Assembly: GCA_946011705.1 (NCBI GenBank) | Contig: CAMGCA010000083.1 | Location: 1-7,750 of the forward strand | Direction: 5' to 3' | Length of the DNA stretch: 7,750 bases | Source of the DNA: an uncultured Clostridia bacterium | GTDB lineage: Bacteria > Bacillota > Clostridia > Oscillospirales > Oscillospiraceae | Part shown: positions 1-6,595 of the stretch, one piece after another | How the letters are laid out: the number at the start of each line of letters is the position of its first letter | How positions within the stretch are numbered: the first letter of the stretch is position 1 | Position numbers and translations under genes: made by a program | The notes under the pieces: model-generated | Told to the model about the DNA's origin: nothing | Database searches by the model: none | The model's input: the letters and a program-made list of their open reading frames with translations, nothing else

Positions 1-79
1 AAGGAGAAGCGGGAAGTCATCGAGGTGCCGGATACGCCTTCTGAGTATGTGAAGAAGCTGGACAGAGAAGCGCTGGAAG
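1..79 (+). pseudogene. IS1182-like transposase fragment (left copy, 3'-truncated)
   Basis: Frame 1 from the window start reads KEKREVIEVPDTPSEYVKK and continues to about residue 26. It matches the internal part of the transposase fragment at 7393-7471 with only three base differences in 79, all at third codon positions and all synonymous. After base 79 the match stops abruptly, and the frame runs through unrelated codons to a TAG at 103-105. The piece is therefore the middle of a transposase gene that has lost everything downstream, including the second catalytic Asp region seen in the right copy. How far it extends upstream cannot be seen, because the window begins inside it. The family assignment rests on the right copy. 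Confidence 0.8.
1..79 (+). repeat. Direct repeat, left copy (partner at 7393-7471)
   Basis: Seventy-nine bases match 7393-7471 with three substitutions and no gaps, in direct orientation. The visible repeat begins at the window edge, so its true left limit is unknown. It is part of the transposase fragments. Confidence 0.9.
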
Positions 80-176
80 GCAGCGCCGACTGTGGGAACG
101 GATAGCTTCCCTCTTTTCCCGGGAGTATACGGCAGGTTCTACAGAAATCCGCAGACGGCTTTTGGGAAAAAATCCA

Positions 177-205
177 TTGCAATCCCCCAAGGACAATGTT
201 ACAAT
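177..205 (+). promoter_or_regulatory. Sigma-70-type promoter of the fdh-hyd operon
   Basis: TTGCAA at 177-182 and TACAAT at 200-205 are separated by 17 bases. These are close to the TTGACA and TATAAT consensus at the optimal spacing. Transcription would start near 212 and give a leader of about 74 nt before the ATG at 286. It is the only good promoter-like match seen upstream of the three-gene operon. No operator was recognised nearby. The assignment is by pattern only. Confidence 0.65.
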
Positions 206-230
206 AACAGTGATAGCATTTCGGAAAAGC

Positions 231-251
231 AGCACGGTTTTTGCCTGTGCT
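231..251 (+). other. Small hairpin in the operon leader
   Basis: AGCACGG at 231-237 can pair with CTGTGCT at 245-251 (seven pairs, one of them G-U) around a 7-base loop. It lies between the predicted transcription start and the ribosome binding site at 270-275. No clear U-tract follows, so it is not an obvious attenuator. It is also too small to be a molybdenum cofactor riboswitch. It may only stabilise the leader, and it may be chance. Confidence 0.3.
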
Positions 252-269
252 TTGTACAGTGAAGCAAAG

Positions 270-275
270 AAGGAG
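270..275 (+). promoter_or_regulatory. Ribosome binding site that fixes the formate dehydrogenase start
   Basis: AAGGAG at 270-275 lies 10 bases before the ATG at 286. This favours that start over the in-frame TTG at 241, which has no Shine-Dalgarno sequence and would add 15 residues before the beginning of the conserved [2Fe-2S] domain. Confidence 0.8.
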
Positions 276-285
276 ATTACATACC

Positions 286-3120
286 ATGATCCAGCTTAAG
301 ATTAACAACCGATTCGTGGAAGTGCCGGAGGGCGCCACGATTCTGCAAGCTGCCAGAAAGGTGGGAATCTTCATTCCCACCTTCTGCCATGATGACAACG
401 AACGCCTTCCCGAACGCCGGGAGGATGGCTGTGAGGAAGATACCAAGTGCTGGATGTGCTCCTGCCAGGTAGAGGGACAGGACTACCTGGTCCCCGCTTG
501 CAGCACCAAGGCGGAGAACGGCATGGTGGTGTGGACGGAAACCAAGGCCGTCCGGGATGCCCGCATTGCCATTCTCCGGGACAAGCTGTCCATTCACCCC
601 ATGGACTGCCTCAACTGCCGCAAGCTGGGAAGCTGCAAGCTGCAAAAATACTGCCAGATGTACGGCGTGGACGGCCCTTCCTACACGGCACCCTTTGTCC
701 ACCGGGAGAAAGACCTTTCCAACCGCTTCTACCTGCGGGATATGGATAAGTGCATCCGCTGCGGCAAATGTGTCCGCACCTGCCGGGACCTGGTGGGCAT
801 CAACGCCCTGAAAATGGTACGCAAGGACGACCTTATCTACATCGTTCCCAACGGTGGGGAAACCATAGCCGACACTGACTGCGTCTCCTGCGGCAACTGC
901 GTGTCCGCCTGCCCGGTGGGCGCCCTCATGCCCAAGTCCCAGAACGACTTCCGGGTTTGGGAAACCAGGGTTGTCCGCACTACCTGTGGCTACTGCGGCG
1001 TGGGCTGTCAGATTGACTTCTCCGTGAAGAATGGGAAGGTGGTGGATGCCAAGCCGGCCAACGGCCCCTCCAACGGAGGACTGCTCTGTGTCAAGGGAAA
1101 GTTCGCCTATGACTATGTGAACCACCCGGACCGCCTCACCACACCCCTAATCCGCAAAAACGGCGTTCTGGAGCCTGCCTCCTGGGAGGAGGCCTTGGAC
1201 CTGATTTGCGGAAAAATTCAGCAGGTGAAGGCAGAATACGGCCCCGATGCAGTGGCGGGCTTCTCCAGCGCCCGGGCCACCAACGAGGACAACTACATCT
1301 TCCAGAAGTTCATGCGTGCCGCCGTGGGCACCAACAATGTGGACCACTGTGCCAGACTGTGCCACAGCTCCACCGTCTCCGGCCTTGCCAACACCCTGGG
1401 CAGCGGCGCGATGACCAACCGGATTCAGGAGGTTTTGGACGCGGACGTGATTTTCATCACCGGCTCCAACACCACCGACACCCATCCGGTCATGGGTATG
1501 TATGTGCGGCAGGCCAAGCTGGCCGGCAAGAAGCTGATTGTTGCCGACCCCAAGCGGATTGCCCTGGCAGACATTGCCGACATCTACCTGCAAATCAACC
1601 CCGGCACCTCGGTGGCCCTGAGCAACGGCATGCTCCATGTGATTTTTGCGGAAGGTCTGGAGGACAAGGAATACATCGCCAAGCACACCGAGGGCATTGA
1701 AGCCCTGAAAGAAAGCGTCAAGTCCTATACCCCTGAGCGGGTGGCGGAAATCTGCGGCTTGGATAAGCAGCTGATTATTGATGCCGCCAGAATGTATGCC
1801 TCCACCCACAAATCCTATATCGCCTATGCCATGGGCATCACCCAGCACCTGAACGGCTCCGACAATGTCAAGAGCCTGAGCAATCTGGCCCTGGTCACCG
1901 GCAATTTGGGCGGTGTGGGCAATGGCGTGAACCCCCTGCGGGGTCAGAACAATGTCCAGGGTGCCTGCGATATGGGCGCGCTGCCCACCGACTACCCCGG
2001 CTATCAGAAGGTATTCAACCCCGCTGTCCAGGAGAAATTTGAAAAGGCCTGGGGTGTAAAGCTCAGCAGCCAGAAGGGCTATACCGTCACCGAGACCATC
2101 CCCGCGATTCTTGCGGACAAGGTGAAGTTCCTGTACATCATGGGCGAAAACCCCATGGTTTCCGACCCCGATGTCAGCCATGTGGCGCAGGCGCTGGAAA
2201 AGGCCTTTGTGGTGGTACAGGACTTGTTTGTCACCGAAACCGCGGCCCTGGCGGATGTGGTGCTGCCCAGCACCGCCTTCCTGGAGAAGGACGGCACCTT
2301 TACCAACACCGAGCGCCGTGTCCAGCTGCTGCGGCAGGCCGTTCCCGTCAAGGGCCAGTGCAAGCAGGACTGGCAGATTCTCTGCGAGGTGATGACCCGC
2401 CTGGGCTACCCCGCCCACTACGACAGCGTAGAGGAGATTTTCAACGAAATGTGTGTGGTCACCCCCTCCTACCACGGTATGACCTACGACAAGATTCGCG
2501 ACACCGGCTGCCAGTGGCCCTGTCCCACAGCCGACCACCCCGGCACCCCCATTCTCCATGTCAACGGCCCTGCCCGCAACAATGGGGTGGGTCTGCTGGT
2601 TCCCATGGAGTGGATTCCCTCTCCCGAGACCCAGAATCCGGAATACCCCATCACCCTGATGAGCTGCCGTATGCTCTACCATTACCACACCCGTACCCAG
2701 ACCAAGCGCACCCGTGCCGTCTACTATACCGCACCCAGAAACTTTATCGAGCTCAACGCCGACGACTGTGCCGAAAAGAAGCTGACAGACGGCGACTGGG
2801 TGCAGGTCACCTCCCCCAGAGGCAGTGTGTTCTGTGAGGTCCATGTGACCGATAAGCTGGAGCCCGGTGTGGCCTGGATGCCCTTCCACTTTGGCGACGG
2901 CGCCAACATTCTGTCCGATGCGAAGAATCTGGACCCCATCGCCAAGATTCCCGGATTCAAGCAGATTGGCATCAAGGTGGAGAAGGTAAGCCCCGAGGTA
3001 AGCCAATACCTGACACGGCAGGCACAGACCGACGCGCTGGAATACTACAAAAACGAAGGGCCGGATACCATCCGTCACAAGGAATGCGCCATGGAAGACC
3101 TGCTCAAGGGCCAGATGTGA
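286..3120 (+). CDS. fdhF: Formate dehydrogenase alpha subunit, cysteine-type, with N-terminal NuoG-like Fe-S domains
   Basis: A 944-residue bis-MGD enzyme predicted to oxidise formate to CO2, or the reverse, in the cytoplasm; no signal peptide is seen. The order is: [2Fe-2S] domain (C34, C55, C58, C72); His-Cys3 [4Fe-4S] motif (H104, C108, C111, C117); two [4Fe-4S] sites (C156/159/162/166 and C199/202/205/209); the molybdopterin domain with its own [4Fe-4S] site (C234, C237, C241, C268); and a C-terminal dinucleotide-binding domain from about residue 786. Counterparts of the E. coli FdhF active site are present: K270, C359 where E. coli has selenocysteine 140, H360, and R552 (E. coli R333). 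The offset of 219 is constant between residues 359 and 552. The Cys codon is TGC at 1360-1362, so no selenocysteine machinery is needed. The [2Fe-2S] loop is unusually long, with 20 residues between C34 and C55 and an extra C49. It is the first gene of an operon, 17 bases before the hydrogenase. The general assignment is firm, but the electron partner is inferred. Confidence 0.93.
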   Translation: MIQLKINNRFVEVPEGATILQAARKVGIFIPTFCHDDNERLPERREDGCEEDTKCWMCSCQVEGQDYLVPACSTKAENGMVVWTETKAVRDARIAILRDKLSIHPMDCLNCRKLGSCKLQKYCQMYGVDGPSYTAPFVHREKDLSNRFYLRDMDKCIRCGKCVRTCRDLVGINALKMVRKDDLIYIVPNGGETIADTDCVSCGNCVSACPVGALMPKSQNDFRVWETRVVRTTCGYCGVGCQIDFSVKNGKVVDAKPANGPSNGGLLCVKGKFAYDYVNHPDRLTTPLIRKNGVLEPASWEEALDLICGKIQQVKAEYGPDAVAGFSSARATNEDNYIFQKFMRAAVGTNNVDHCARLCHSSTVSGLANTLGSGAMTNRIQEVLDADVIFITGSNTTDTHPVMGMYVRQAKLAGKKLIVADPKRIALADIADIYLQINPGTSVALSNGMLHVIFAEGLEDKEYIAKHTEGIEALKESVKSYTPERVAEICGLDKQLIIDAARMYASTHKSYIAYAMGITQHLNGSDNVKSLSNLALVTGNLGGVGNGVNPLRGQNNVQGACDMGALPTDYPGYQKVFNPAVQEKFEKAWGVKLSSQKGYTVTETIPAILADKVKFLYIMGENPMVSDPDVSHVAQALEKAFVVVQDLFVTETAALADVVLPSTAFLEKDGTFTNTERRVQLLRQAVPVKGQCKQDWQILCEVMTRLGYPAHYDSVEEIFNEMCVVTPSYHGMTYDKIRDTGCQWPCPTADHPGTPILHVNGPARNNGVGLLVPMEWIPSPETQNPEYPITLMSCRMLYHYHTRTQTKRTRAVYYTAPRNFIELNADDCAEKKLTDGDWVQVTSPRGSVFCEVHVTDKLEPGVAWMPFHFGDGANILSDAKNLDPIAKIPGFKQIGIKVEKVSPEVSQYLTRQAQTDALEYYKNEGPDTIRHKECAMEDLLKGQM

Positions 3121-3137
3121 TTGCAGGAGGATAGGAT

Positions 3138-4901
3138 ATGTACGAACTTTACGGCGGAATGGTGGATACCCACATCTGCCTTACCATTGATGACAAAAAA
3201 ATAACCTGCCCCAGAGGCGCTTCCATTCTGGCGGCTGCCAGAAGCGCCGGGATTGAGATTCCCACACTGTGCTATCTCAAGGGCCTGACCCCCACCGGTT
3301 CCTGCGGCGTCTGCGCTGTGGAGCTGGAGGAGAACGGAGAAACCGTAATCCGCCGTGCCTGCCGGTACGAAGCCCGGGACGGCATGGTGGTGCGCACCAA
3401 CACCCCGGCGGTGCAGGCTTACCGCCGGGAGCGGCTGACGGAGATTCTCAGCATCCATCCCAACGACTGTCTGACCTGCCAGAAGACCGGCGGTCACTGC
3501 CGGCTCCAGGAGGTCAGCTACCTGTTTGAAATCAACCCCCCGGTGCGGAAGGTGCCTGGCAGAGGCATGGACACCTCCAGCCCTGCCATGGTGCGCAACA
3601 TGGACAAGTGCATTGCCTGCGGCCGCTGCGTCACCGTCTGCAACGAGGTGCAGAAGATTGGCATTTACGAGATGTACACCCATCCGGAAACCGGTGACCG
3701 TTATGCCCGCACCAAGAAGAATGTGTCCCTGTCCGCCACCGCCTGTATCAACTGCGGTCAGTGCGTCAAGGTCTGCCCTGTAGCCGCCCTGACGGAAAAG
3801 AGCGAGATACAGCGGGTGATGGATGCCCTGAACAACCCCAAAAAGACCGTGGTCTGGCAGGTGGCCCCTGCCGTCCAGCATACCCTGGGCGAAGAGTTCG
3901 GCCTGAAGCCCGGCACAGATGTCACCGGCAAAATTGCCGCAGCCATGAAGCGACTGGGTGGCTATGCCTACAATACCGATTTCTCTGCCGACGTTACCAT
4001 CATGGAGGAGGGCACGGAGCTGATTCATCGGCTGCAAAACGGCGGTGTGCTGCCCATGCTGACCTCCTGCTGTCCCGGCTGGATTAAGCACATGGAGTAC
4101 CACTACCCCGACCAGCTGGCCCATCTGTCCTCCTGCAAGTCTCCCCAGCAGATATTCGGCGCACTGGTCAAGAGCTACCTGCCGGAGAAAATCGGCGTGG
4201 AATCGGAGGATATCTTCCATGTGTCCATCATGCCCTGCGTTGCCAAAAAGTTTGAGATGCAGCGGCCGGAGATGAAAAATGCCCTGGGAATTCGGGACGT
4301 AGATGCGGTGCTGACCACCCGGGAGGCCGCCAGACTGATGCGTCTGAAGGGAATTGACCTTGCAAATCTGGAAAGTCAACCCTTTGACAGCTTTATGGGG
4401 CAGTGGACCGGCGCGGGCCGTATCTTCGGCACCACCGGTGGCGTGATGGAGGCGGCGCTGCGCACGGTTACCGTGCTGCTGACCAACGGCGAGCTGAATC
4501 AAATTGACTATACCGCTGCCCGGGGCTACCGGGGTGTCAAGGAAGCCACGGTGAAGATCGGGGACCTGGATGTGAAAATCGCCATTGTCAACGGCATTGG
4601 AAATGTCAAGCCCATCATGGAGGATATCCGTGCCGGGAAATCCCCCTATCACTTCATTGAGGTCATGGCCTGTCCCGGCGGCTGTCTCAACGGCGGCGGC
4701 GCACCCCTGGCTTCTGTGGAGCAGGTGGCGGTTCGTATGGCGGGGATGTATCAGGCGGATTGTGATGCGCCCATCCGGCGTTCCCACGAGAATCCCGATG
4801 TGCAGAAGCTGTACGAAGAATTCCTGGACGAGTGCGGCAGCCCCGCGGCCCACTTCCTGCTGCATACCCACTACACCGACAGAAGCGGCGAAGTGCGGTA
4901 A
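3138..4901 (+). CDS. hydA: [FeFe]-hydrogenase, CpI-like domain set
   Basis: A 587-residue iron hydrogenase that reduces protons or oxidises H2. N-terminal clusters: [2Fe-2S] (C45, C56, C59, C75), His-Cys3 [4Fe-4S] (H107, C111, C114, C121), and two [4Fe-4S] sites (C158/161/164/168 and C203/206/209/213). The H-cluster domain carries all three signatures: TSCCPGW at 309-315, MPCVAKK at 365-371, and an E-V-M-A-C-P-G-G-C run at 508-516. The predicted H-cluster ligands are C312, C367, C512 and C516, with C311 as the proton-transfer cysteine. The spacings closely match those of Clostridium pasteurianum CpI. The C-terminal helical region is complete and the length is close to CpI. AGGAGG at 3125-3130 supports the start at 3138. 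It lies 17 bases after the formate dehydrogenase and 21 bases before a ferredoxin gene. No hydB or hydC (NADH-linked subunits) are seen nearby, so a formate- or ferredoxin-linked role is more likely than a trimeric bifurcating enzyme. Confidence 0.95.
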   Translation: MYELYGGMVDTHICLTIDDKKITCPRGASILAAARSAGIEIPTLCYLKGLTPTGSCGVCAVELEENGETVIRRACRYEARDGMVVRTNTPAVQAYRRERLTEILSIHPNDCLTCQKTGGHCRLQEVSYLFEINPPVRKVPGRGMDTSSPAMVRNMDKCIACGRCVTVCNEVQKIGIYEMYTHPETGDRYARTKKNVSLSATACINCGQCVKVCPVAALTEKSEIQRVMDALNNPKKTVVWQVAPAVQHTLGEEFGLKPGTDVTGKIAAAMKRLGGYAYNTDFSADVTIMEEGTELIHRLQNGGVLPMLTSCCPGWIKHMEYHYPDQLAHLSSCKSPQQIFGALVKSYLPEKIGVESEDIFHVSIMPCVAKKFEMQRPEMKNALGIRDVDAVLTTREAARLMRLKGIDLANLESQPFDSFMGQWTGAGRIFGTTGGVMEAALRTVTVLLTNGELNQIDYTAARGYRGVKEATVKIGDLDVKIAIVNGIGNVKPIMEDIRAGKSPYHFIEVMACPGGCLNGGGAPLASVEQVAVRMAGMYQADCDAPIRRSHENPDVQKLYEEFLDECGSPAAHFLLHTHYTDRSGEVR

Positions 4902-4922
4902 GGGAAGAAGGAGGGTTATAAC

Positions 4923-5093
4923 ATGGCTTTCGTAATCTCCCAGCGCTGCGTCAAATGCGGTGCCTGTGAATCCACCTGCCCCAACAAGGCAATTGTGGAG
5001 GAAGACAAGCAGTTTGCCATCGATTATCTCAAATGTGTGCAGTGCGGCGCCTGCATCAGCATCTGTCCCAACCGGGCAATTGATGAAGTTTAA
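4923..5093 (+). CDS. Small 2x[4Fe-4S] clostridial-type ferredoxin
   Basis: A 56-residue protein beginning MAFVISQRCVKCGAC, with two classic CxxCxxCxxxCP motifs: C9, C12, C15, C19 and C38, C41, C44, C48. The length and the near-symmetry of the two halves are typical of clostridial 2[4Fe-4S] ferredoxins, which are soluble low-potential one-electron carriers. AAGGAGG at 4908-4914 lies 8 bases before the ATG. It is the third gene of the operon, 21 bases after the hydrogenase. It is therefore the obvious candidate to shuttle electrons between the formate dehydrogenase and the hydrogenase, or to be a small subunit of a complex with them. The fold is certain; the partner is inferred from position. 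Confidence 0.93.
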   Translation: MAFVISQRCVKCGACESTCPNKAIVEEDKQFAIDYLKCVQCGACISICPNRAIDEV

Positions 5094-5099
5094 GACTGT

Positions 5100-5137
5100 A
5101 AACAAAATGCGCCTGTAGCCCTATGGGTCACAGGCGC
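5100..5137 (-). terminator. Terminator hairpin overlapping the fdhD stop codon
   Basis: GCGCCTGT at 5109-5116 and ACAGGCGC at 5130-5137 form a perfect 8-bp stem, with three more G-C pairs inside (5119-5121 with 5125-5127). Read on the minus strand the stem is followed by ATTTTGTTT (5108 down to 5100), as expected for an intrinsic terminator of fdhD. The stem lies partly inside the fdhD coding region and spans its TAG at 5121-5123. On the plus strand no U-tract follows, so for the ferredoxin operon it is at best a weak stop. Confidence 0.7.
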
Positions 5138-5861
5138 AAAACCCGGTGTATTGGCGCATACTGTCCCGCCTTGCCGCGCAAATCAGGGTCAGCCCATAGG
5201 TGTGGGCCAGGGCAATGGCCTGCCGTGTGGGGGCCGCCTTGCTGATGAGCACGGGAATGGCGGCACGAATTGCCTTTTTTGCCATATCCGTGGGGATTCG
5301 GCCGCTGGAATACACCAGGCACTCTGACAGGGGAATTCCGTTTCTCAGGGCATAGCCGATTGCCTTGTCCAAGGCGTTGTGCCGTCCAATGTCCTCGCAG
5401 GAAAAGAGGATTTCTCCATTCCGGGCCAGAAAGCAGCTGTGGGTTGCCCAGGTGGCAGCGTGCAGAGGCATCCCCTGGGCAACGCAATCCGCCAGTTGAA
5501 AAATCCATTCTGTTTTCCAGAAAATCGGTTTAACCGGCTGCAAAGGAGCCGATTCCGGGAGAATCGGGTTCCCCGGATTTTGGAGCGTGACATCCGCGCG
5601 GCTGCCATCATCGGAAATCCGGAGCTGCCCCACATCCTCTATGCCATGAATGAGGTTTTCCGTCAGCAGTCTGCCCAATACCAGCTCCGGAAGAAATTGG
5701 GGTACACAGACCAGCTCCATTGCCTTGTGCCCGTTGAGGAACACCTCCATGGAATGCTCGTTTAAATAGGGCGCAACCCCATCCTGCTGGGTACCGTCCC
5801 GGAAAATCAACCGGTGTGCCACAGGGGACAGATACGCAAACTCCACATCTTCTATGTTCAT
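5121..5861 (-). CDS. fdhD: FdhD-family formate dehydrogenase maturation protein lacking the usual loop cysteines
   Basis: A 246-residue FdhD homologue. FdhD passes sulfur from a cysteine desulfurase to the Mo-bis-MGD cofactor, giving the sulfido ligand that active formate dehydrogenases need. Family hallmarks are clear: CEDIGRHNALDKAIGYAL from residue 155, SSGRIPTDMAKKA at 185-197 and SKAAPT at 207-212. In E. coli the essential CxxC (C121, C124) lies in a loop before the middle helices. Here the corresponding stretch, about residues 95-118 (including NPILPESAPLQPVKP), has no cysteine at all. Remaining cysteines are at 52, 126, 143, 155, 181, 228, 242 and 244. The last two (a CxC) are encoded within the terminator stem. 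AGAGGTGG at 5868-5875 (read on minus) supports the start at 5861. The gene converges on the formate dehydrogenase operon and diverges from mobA. Family membership is firm, but whether it still transfers sulfur is open. Confidence 0.9.
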   Translation of the reverse strand: MNIEDVEFAYLSPVAHRLIFRDGTQQDGVAPYLNEHSMEVFLNGHKAMELVCVPQFLPELVLGRLLTENLIHGIEDVGQLRISDDGSRADVTLQNPGNPILPESAPLQPVKPIFWKTEWIFQLADCVAQGMPLHAATWATHSCFLARNGEILFSCEDIGRHNALDKAIGYALRNGIPLSECLVYSSGRIPTDMAKKAIRAAIPVLISKAAPTRQAIALAHTYGLTLICAARRDSMRQYTGFCACDP

Positions 5862-5905
5862 GGGTATCCACCTCTTTTGCCGTATTCTTTGGAGAACTCC
5901 TATTG

Positions 5906-6526
5906 ATGAAACAGGAAAATGAAATGCTTATGAAAAAACCAGCGGCCATGCTGCTCCTCATGGGCGGCAAAAGCAGCCGCATGGGACAGGACAAGGCCCA
6001 GCTTCTGCTGGGCGGGCAGCCCTTCTGGAAGAAAATTGCCCAGGAGCTGTCCGCCTGCGGAAGGCTCTATCTGTCGGTAAGTCAGACCTGCGATGAAAAA
6101 GCCCTGGAAGGCTACCCCATTATCCGGGACGTGGTTCCCGACTGCGGTGTGATGGGCGGTCTGTATTCTGCCTTTCAGGCCATTGAGGAGGACCTGCTTT
6201 TTGCCTGTGCCTGTGATATGCCCTTTGTGAATCGCCGGTTTATCCGGTGGATGCTGAATCGCTGGGAGGAAGCAGGGCAAAAGGGCCGCCAATGGGACGG
6301 CATCGTCGTCTGTGGAGACGACGGAAAAACCCACGCCACCGCCGCCCTTTACCACCGGCGCCTGCAGGGGAAGCTGGAAGAACAGGTGCGCCAAAGACGT
6401 CTGCGGATGCATACCTTTGTCCGGGAAGAAGCCAACATACTGCTCCTGCCCATGGGGGAGGTCACGTCCTTTTCCCGCTGCTTTCAAAACATCAACACCC
6501 CCGAAGACTACCGGCGGTGCCTTTGA
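5906..6526 (+). CDS. mobA: Molybdenum cofactor guanylyltransferase MobA
   Basis: A nucleotidyltransferase of about 206 residues that joins GMP from GTP to molybdopterin to give the MGD cofactor used by the formate dehydrogenase. The N-terminal nucleotide-binding signature GGKSSRMGQDK is at residues 20-30, GVMGGLYSAF at 81-90, the metal-binding CDMPF at 103-107, and the family's typical ending NINTPEDY near the C-terminus. The length is normal. The start is uncertain. The ATG at 5906 has GGAG at 5891-5894 (11-base gap). The ATG at 5924 has AGGA at 5913-5916 (7-base gap). The ATG at 5930 would give the most family-like N-terminus, MKKPAAMLLLMGG. A longer frame from GTG 5816 overlaps fdhD and is unlikely. 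mobA diverges from fdhD across only about 44 bases, so the two probably share a regulatory region. Confidence 0.9.
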   Translation: MKQENEMLMKKPAAMLLLMGGKSSRMGQDKAQLLLGGQPFWKKIAQELSACGRLYLSVSQTCDEKALEGYPIIRDVVPDCGVMGGLYSAFQAIEEDLLFACACDMPFVNRRFIRWMLNRWEEAGQKGRQWDGIVVCGDDGKTHATAALYHRRLQGKLEEQVRQRRLRMHTFVREEANILLLPMGEVTSFSRCFQNINTPEDYRRCL

Positions 6527-6595
6527 TGCCCAATCCCTGTGCCGCTGCACAGGCCGCCGCAGCTGTGGCCGTGAAACGCTACACATTGCTCCCAG

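Noticed and set aside
17..235. A 72-codon minus-strand frame across the left transposase fragment and operon promoter
   Set aside because: It overlaps the transposase remnant and the promoter, has no domain, and its sequence looks random.
241..285. Upstream TTG start giving a 959-residue formate dehydrogenase
   Set aside because: The ATG at 286 has a good Shine-Dalgarno and begins exactly at the conserved domain, while the TTG has none.
212..285. Molybdenum cofactor riboswitch in the operon leader
   Set aside because: The leader is only about 74 nt with one 7-bp hairpin, too short and simple for the known Moco riboswitch class.
1147..3078. A 643-codon open frame on the minus strand opposite the formate dehydrogenase gene
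   Set aside because: It is the antisense shadow of a clear formate dehydrogenase, with the same His/Gly/Val-rich composition and no recognisable domain. A similar frame at 277-1125 was rejected for the same reason.
3075..5105. A 676-codon open frame on the minus strand opposite the hydrogenase and ferredoxin genes
   Set aside because: It is antisense to two unmistakable Fe-S proteins. Its composition (rich in His, Gly, Leu and Ala) is what the reverse of GC-rich coding DNA gives, and no family is recognisable.
5816..5905. N-terminal extension of MobA from a GTG at 5816
   Set aside because: It overlaps the start of fdhD on the other strand, and the added residues do not resemble MobA, whose nucleotide-binding motif normally lies close to the N-terminus.
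6527..6595. Possible hairpin terminators between mobA and the MoaE-like gene
   Set aside because: Short GC-rich pairings such as CACAG with CTGTG exist, but there is no convincing stem with a U-tract on either strand. How the convergent transcripts end here is not visible.
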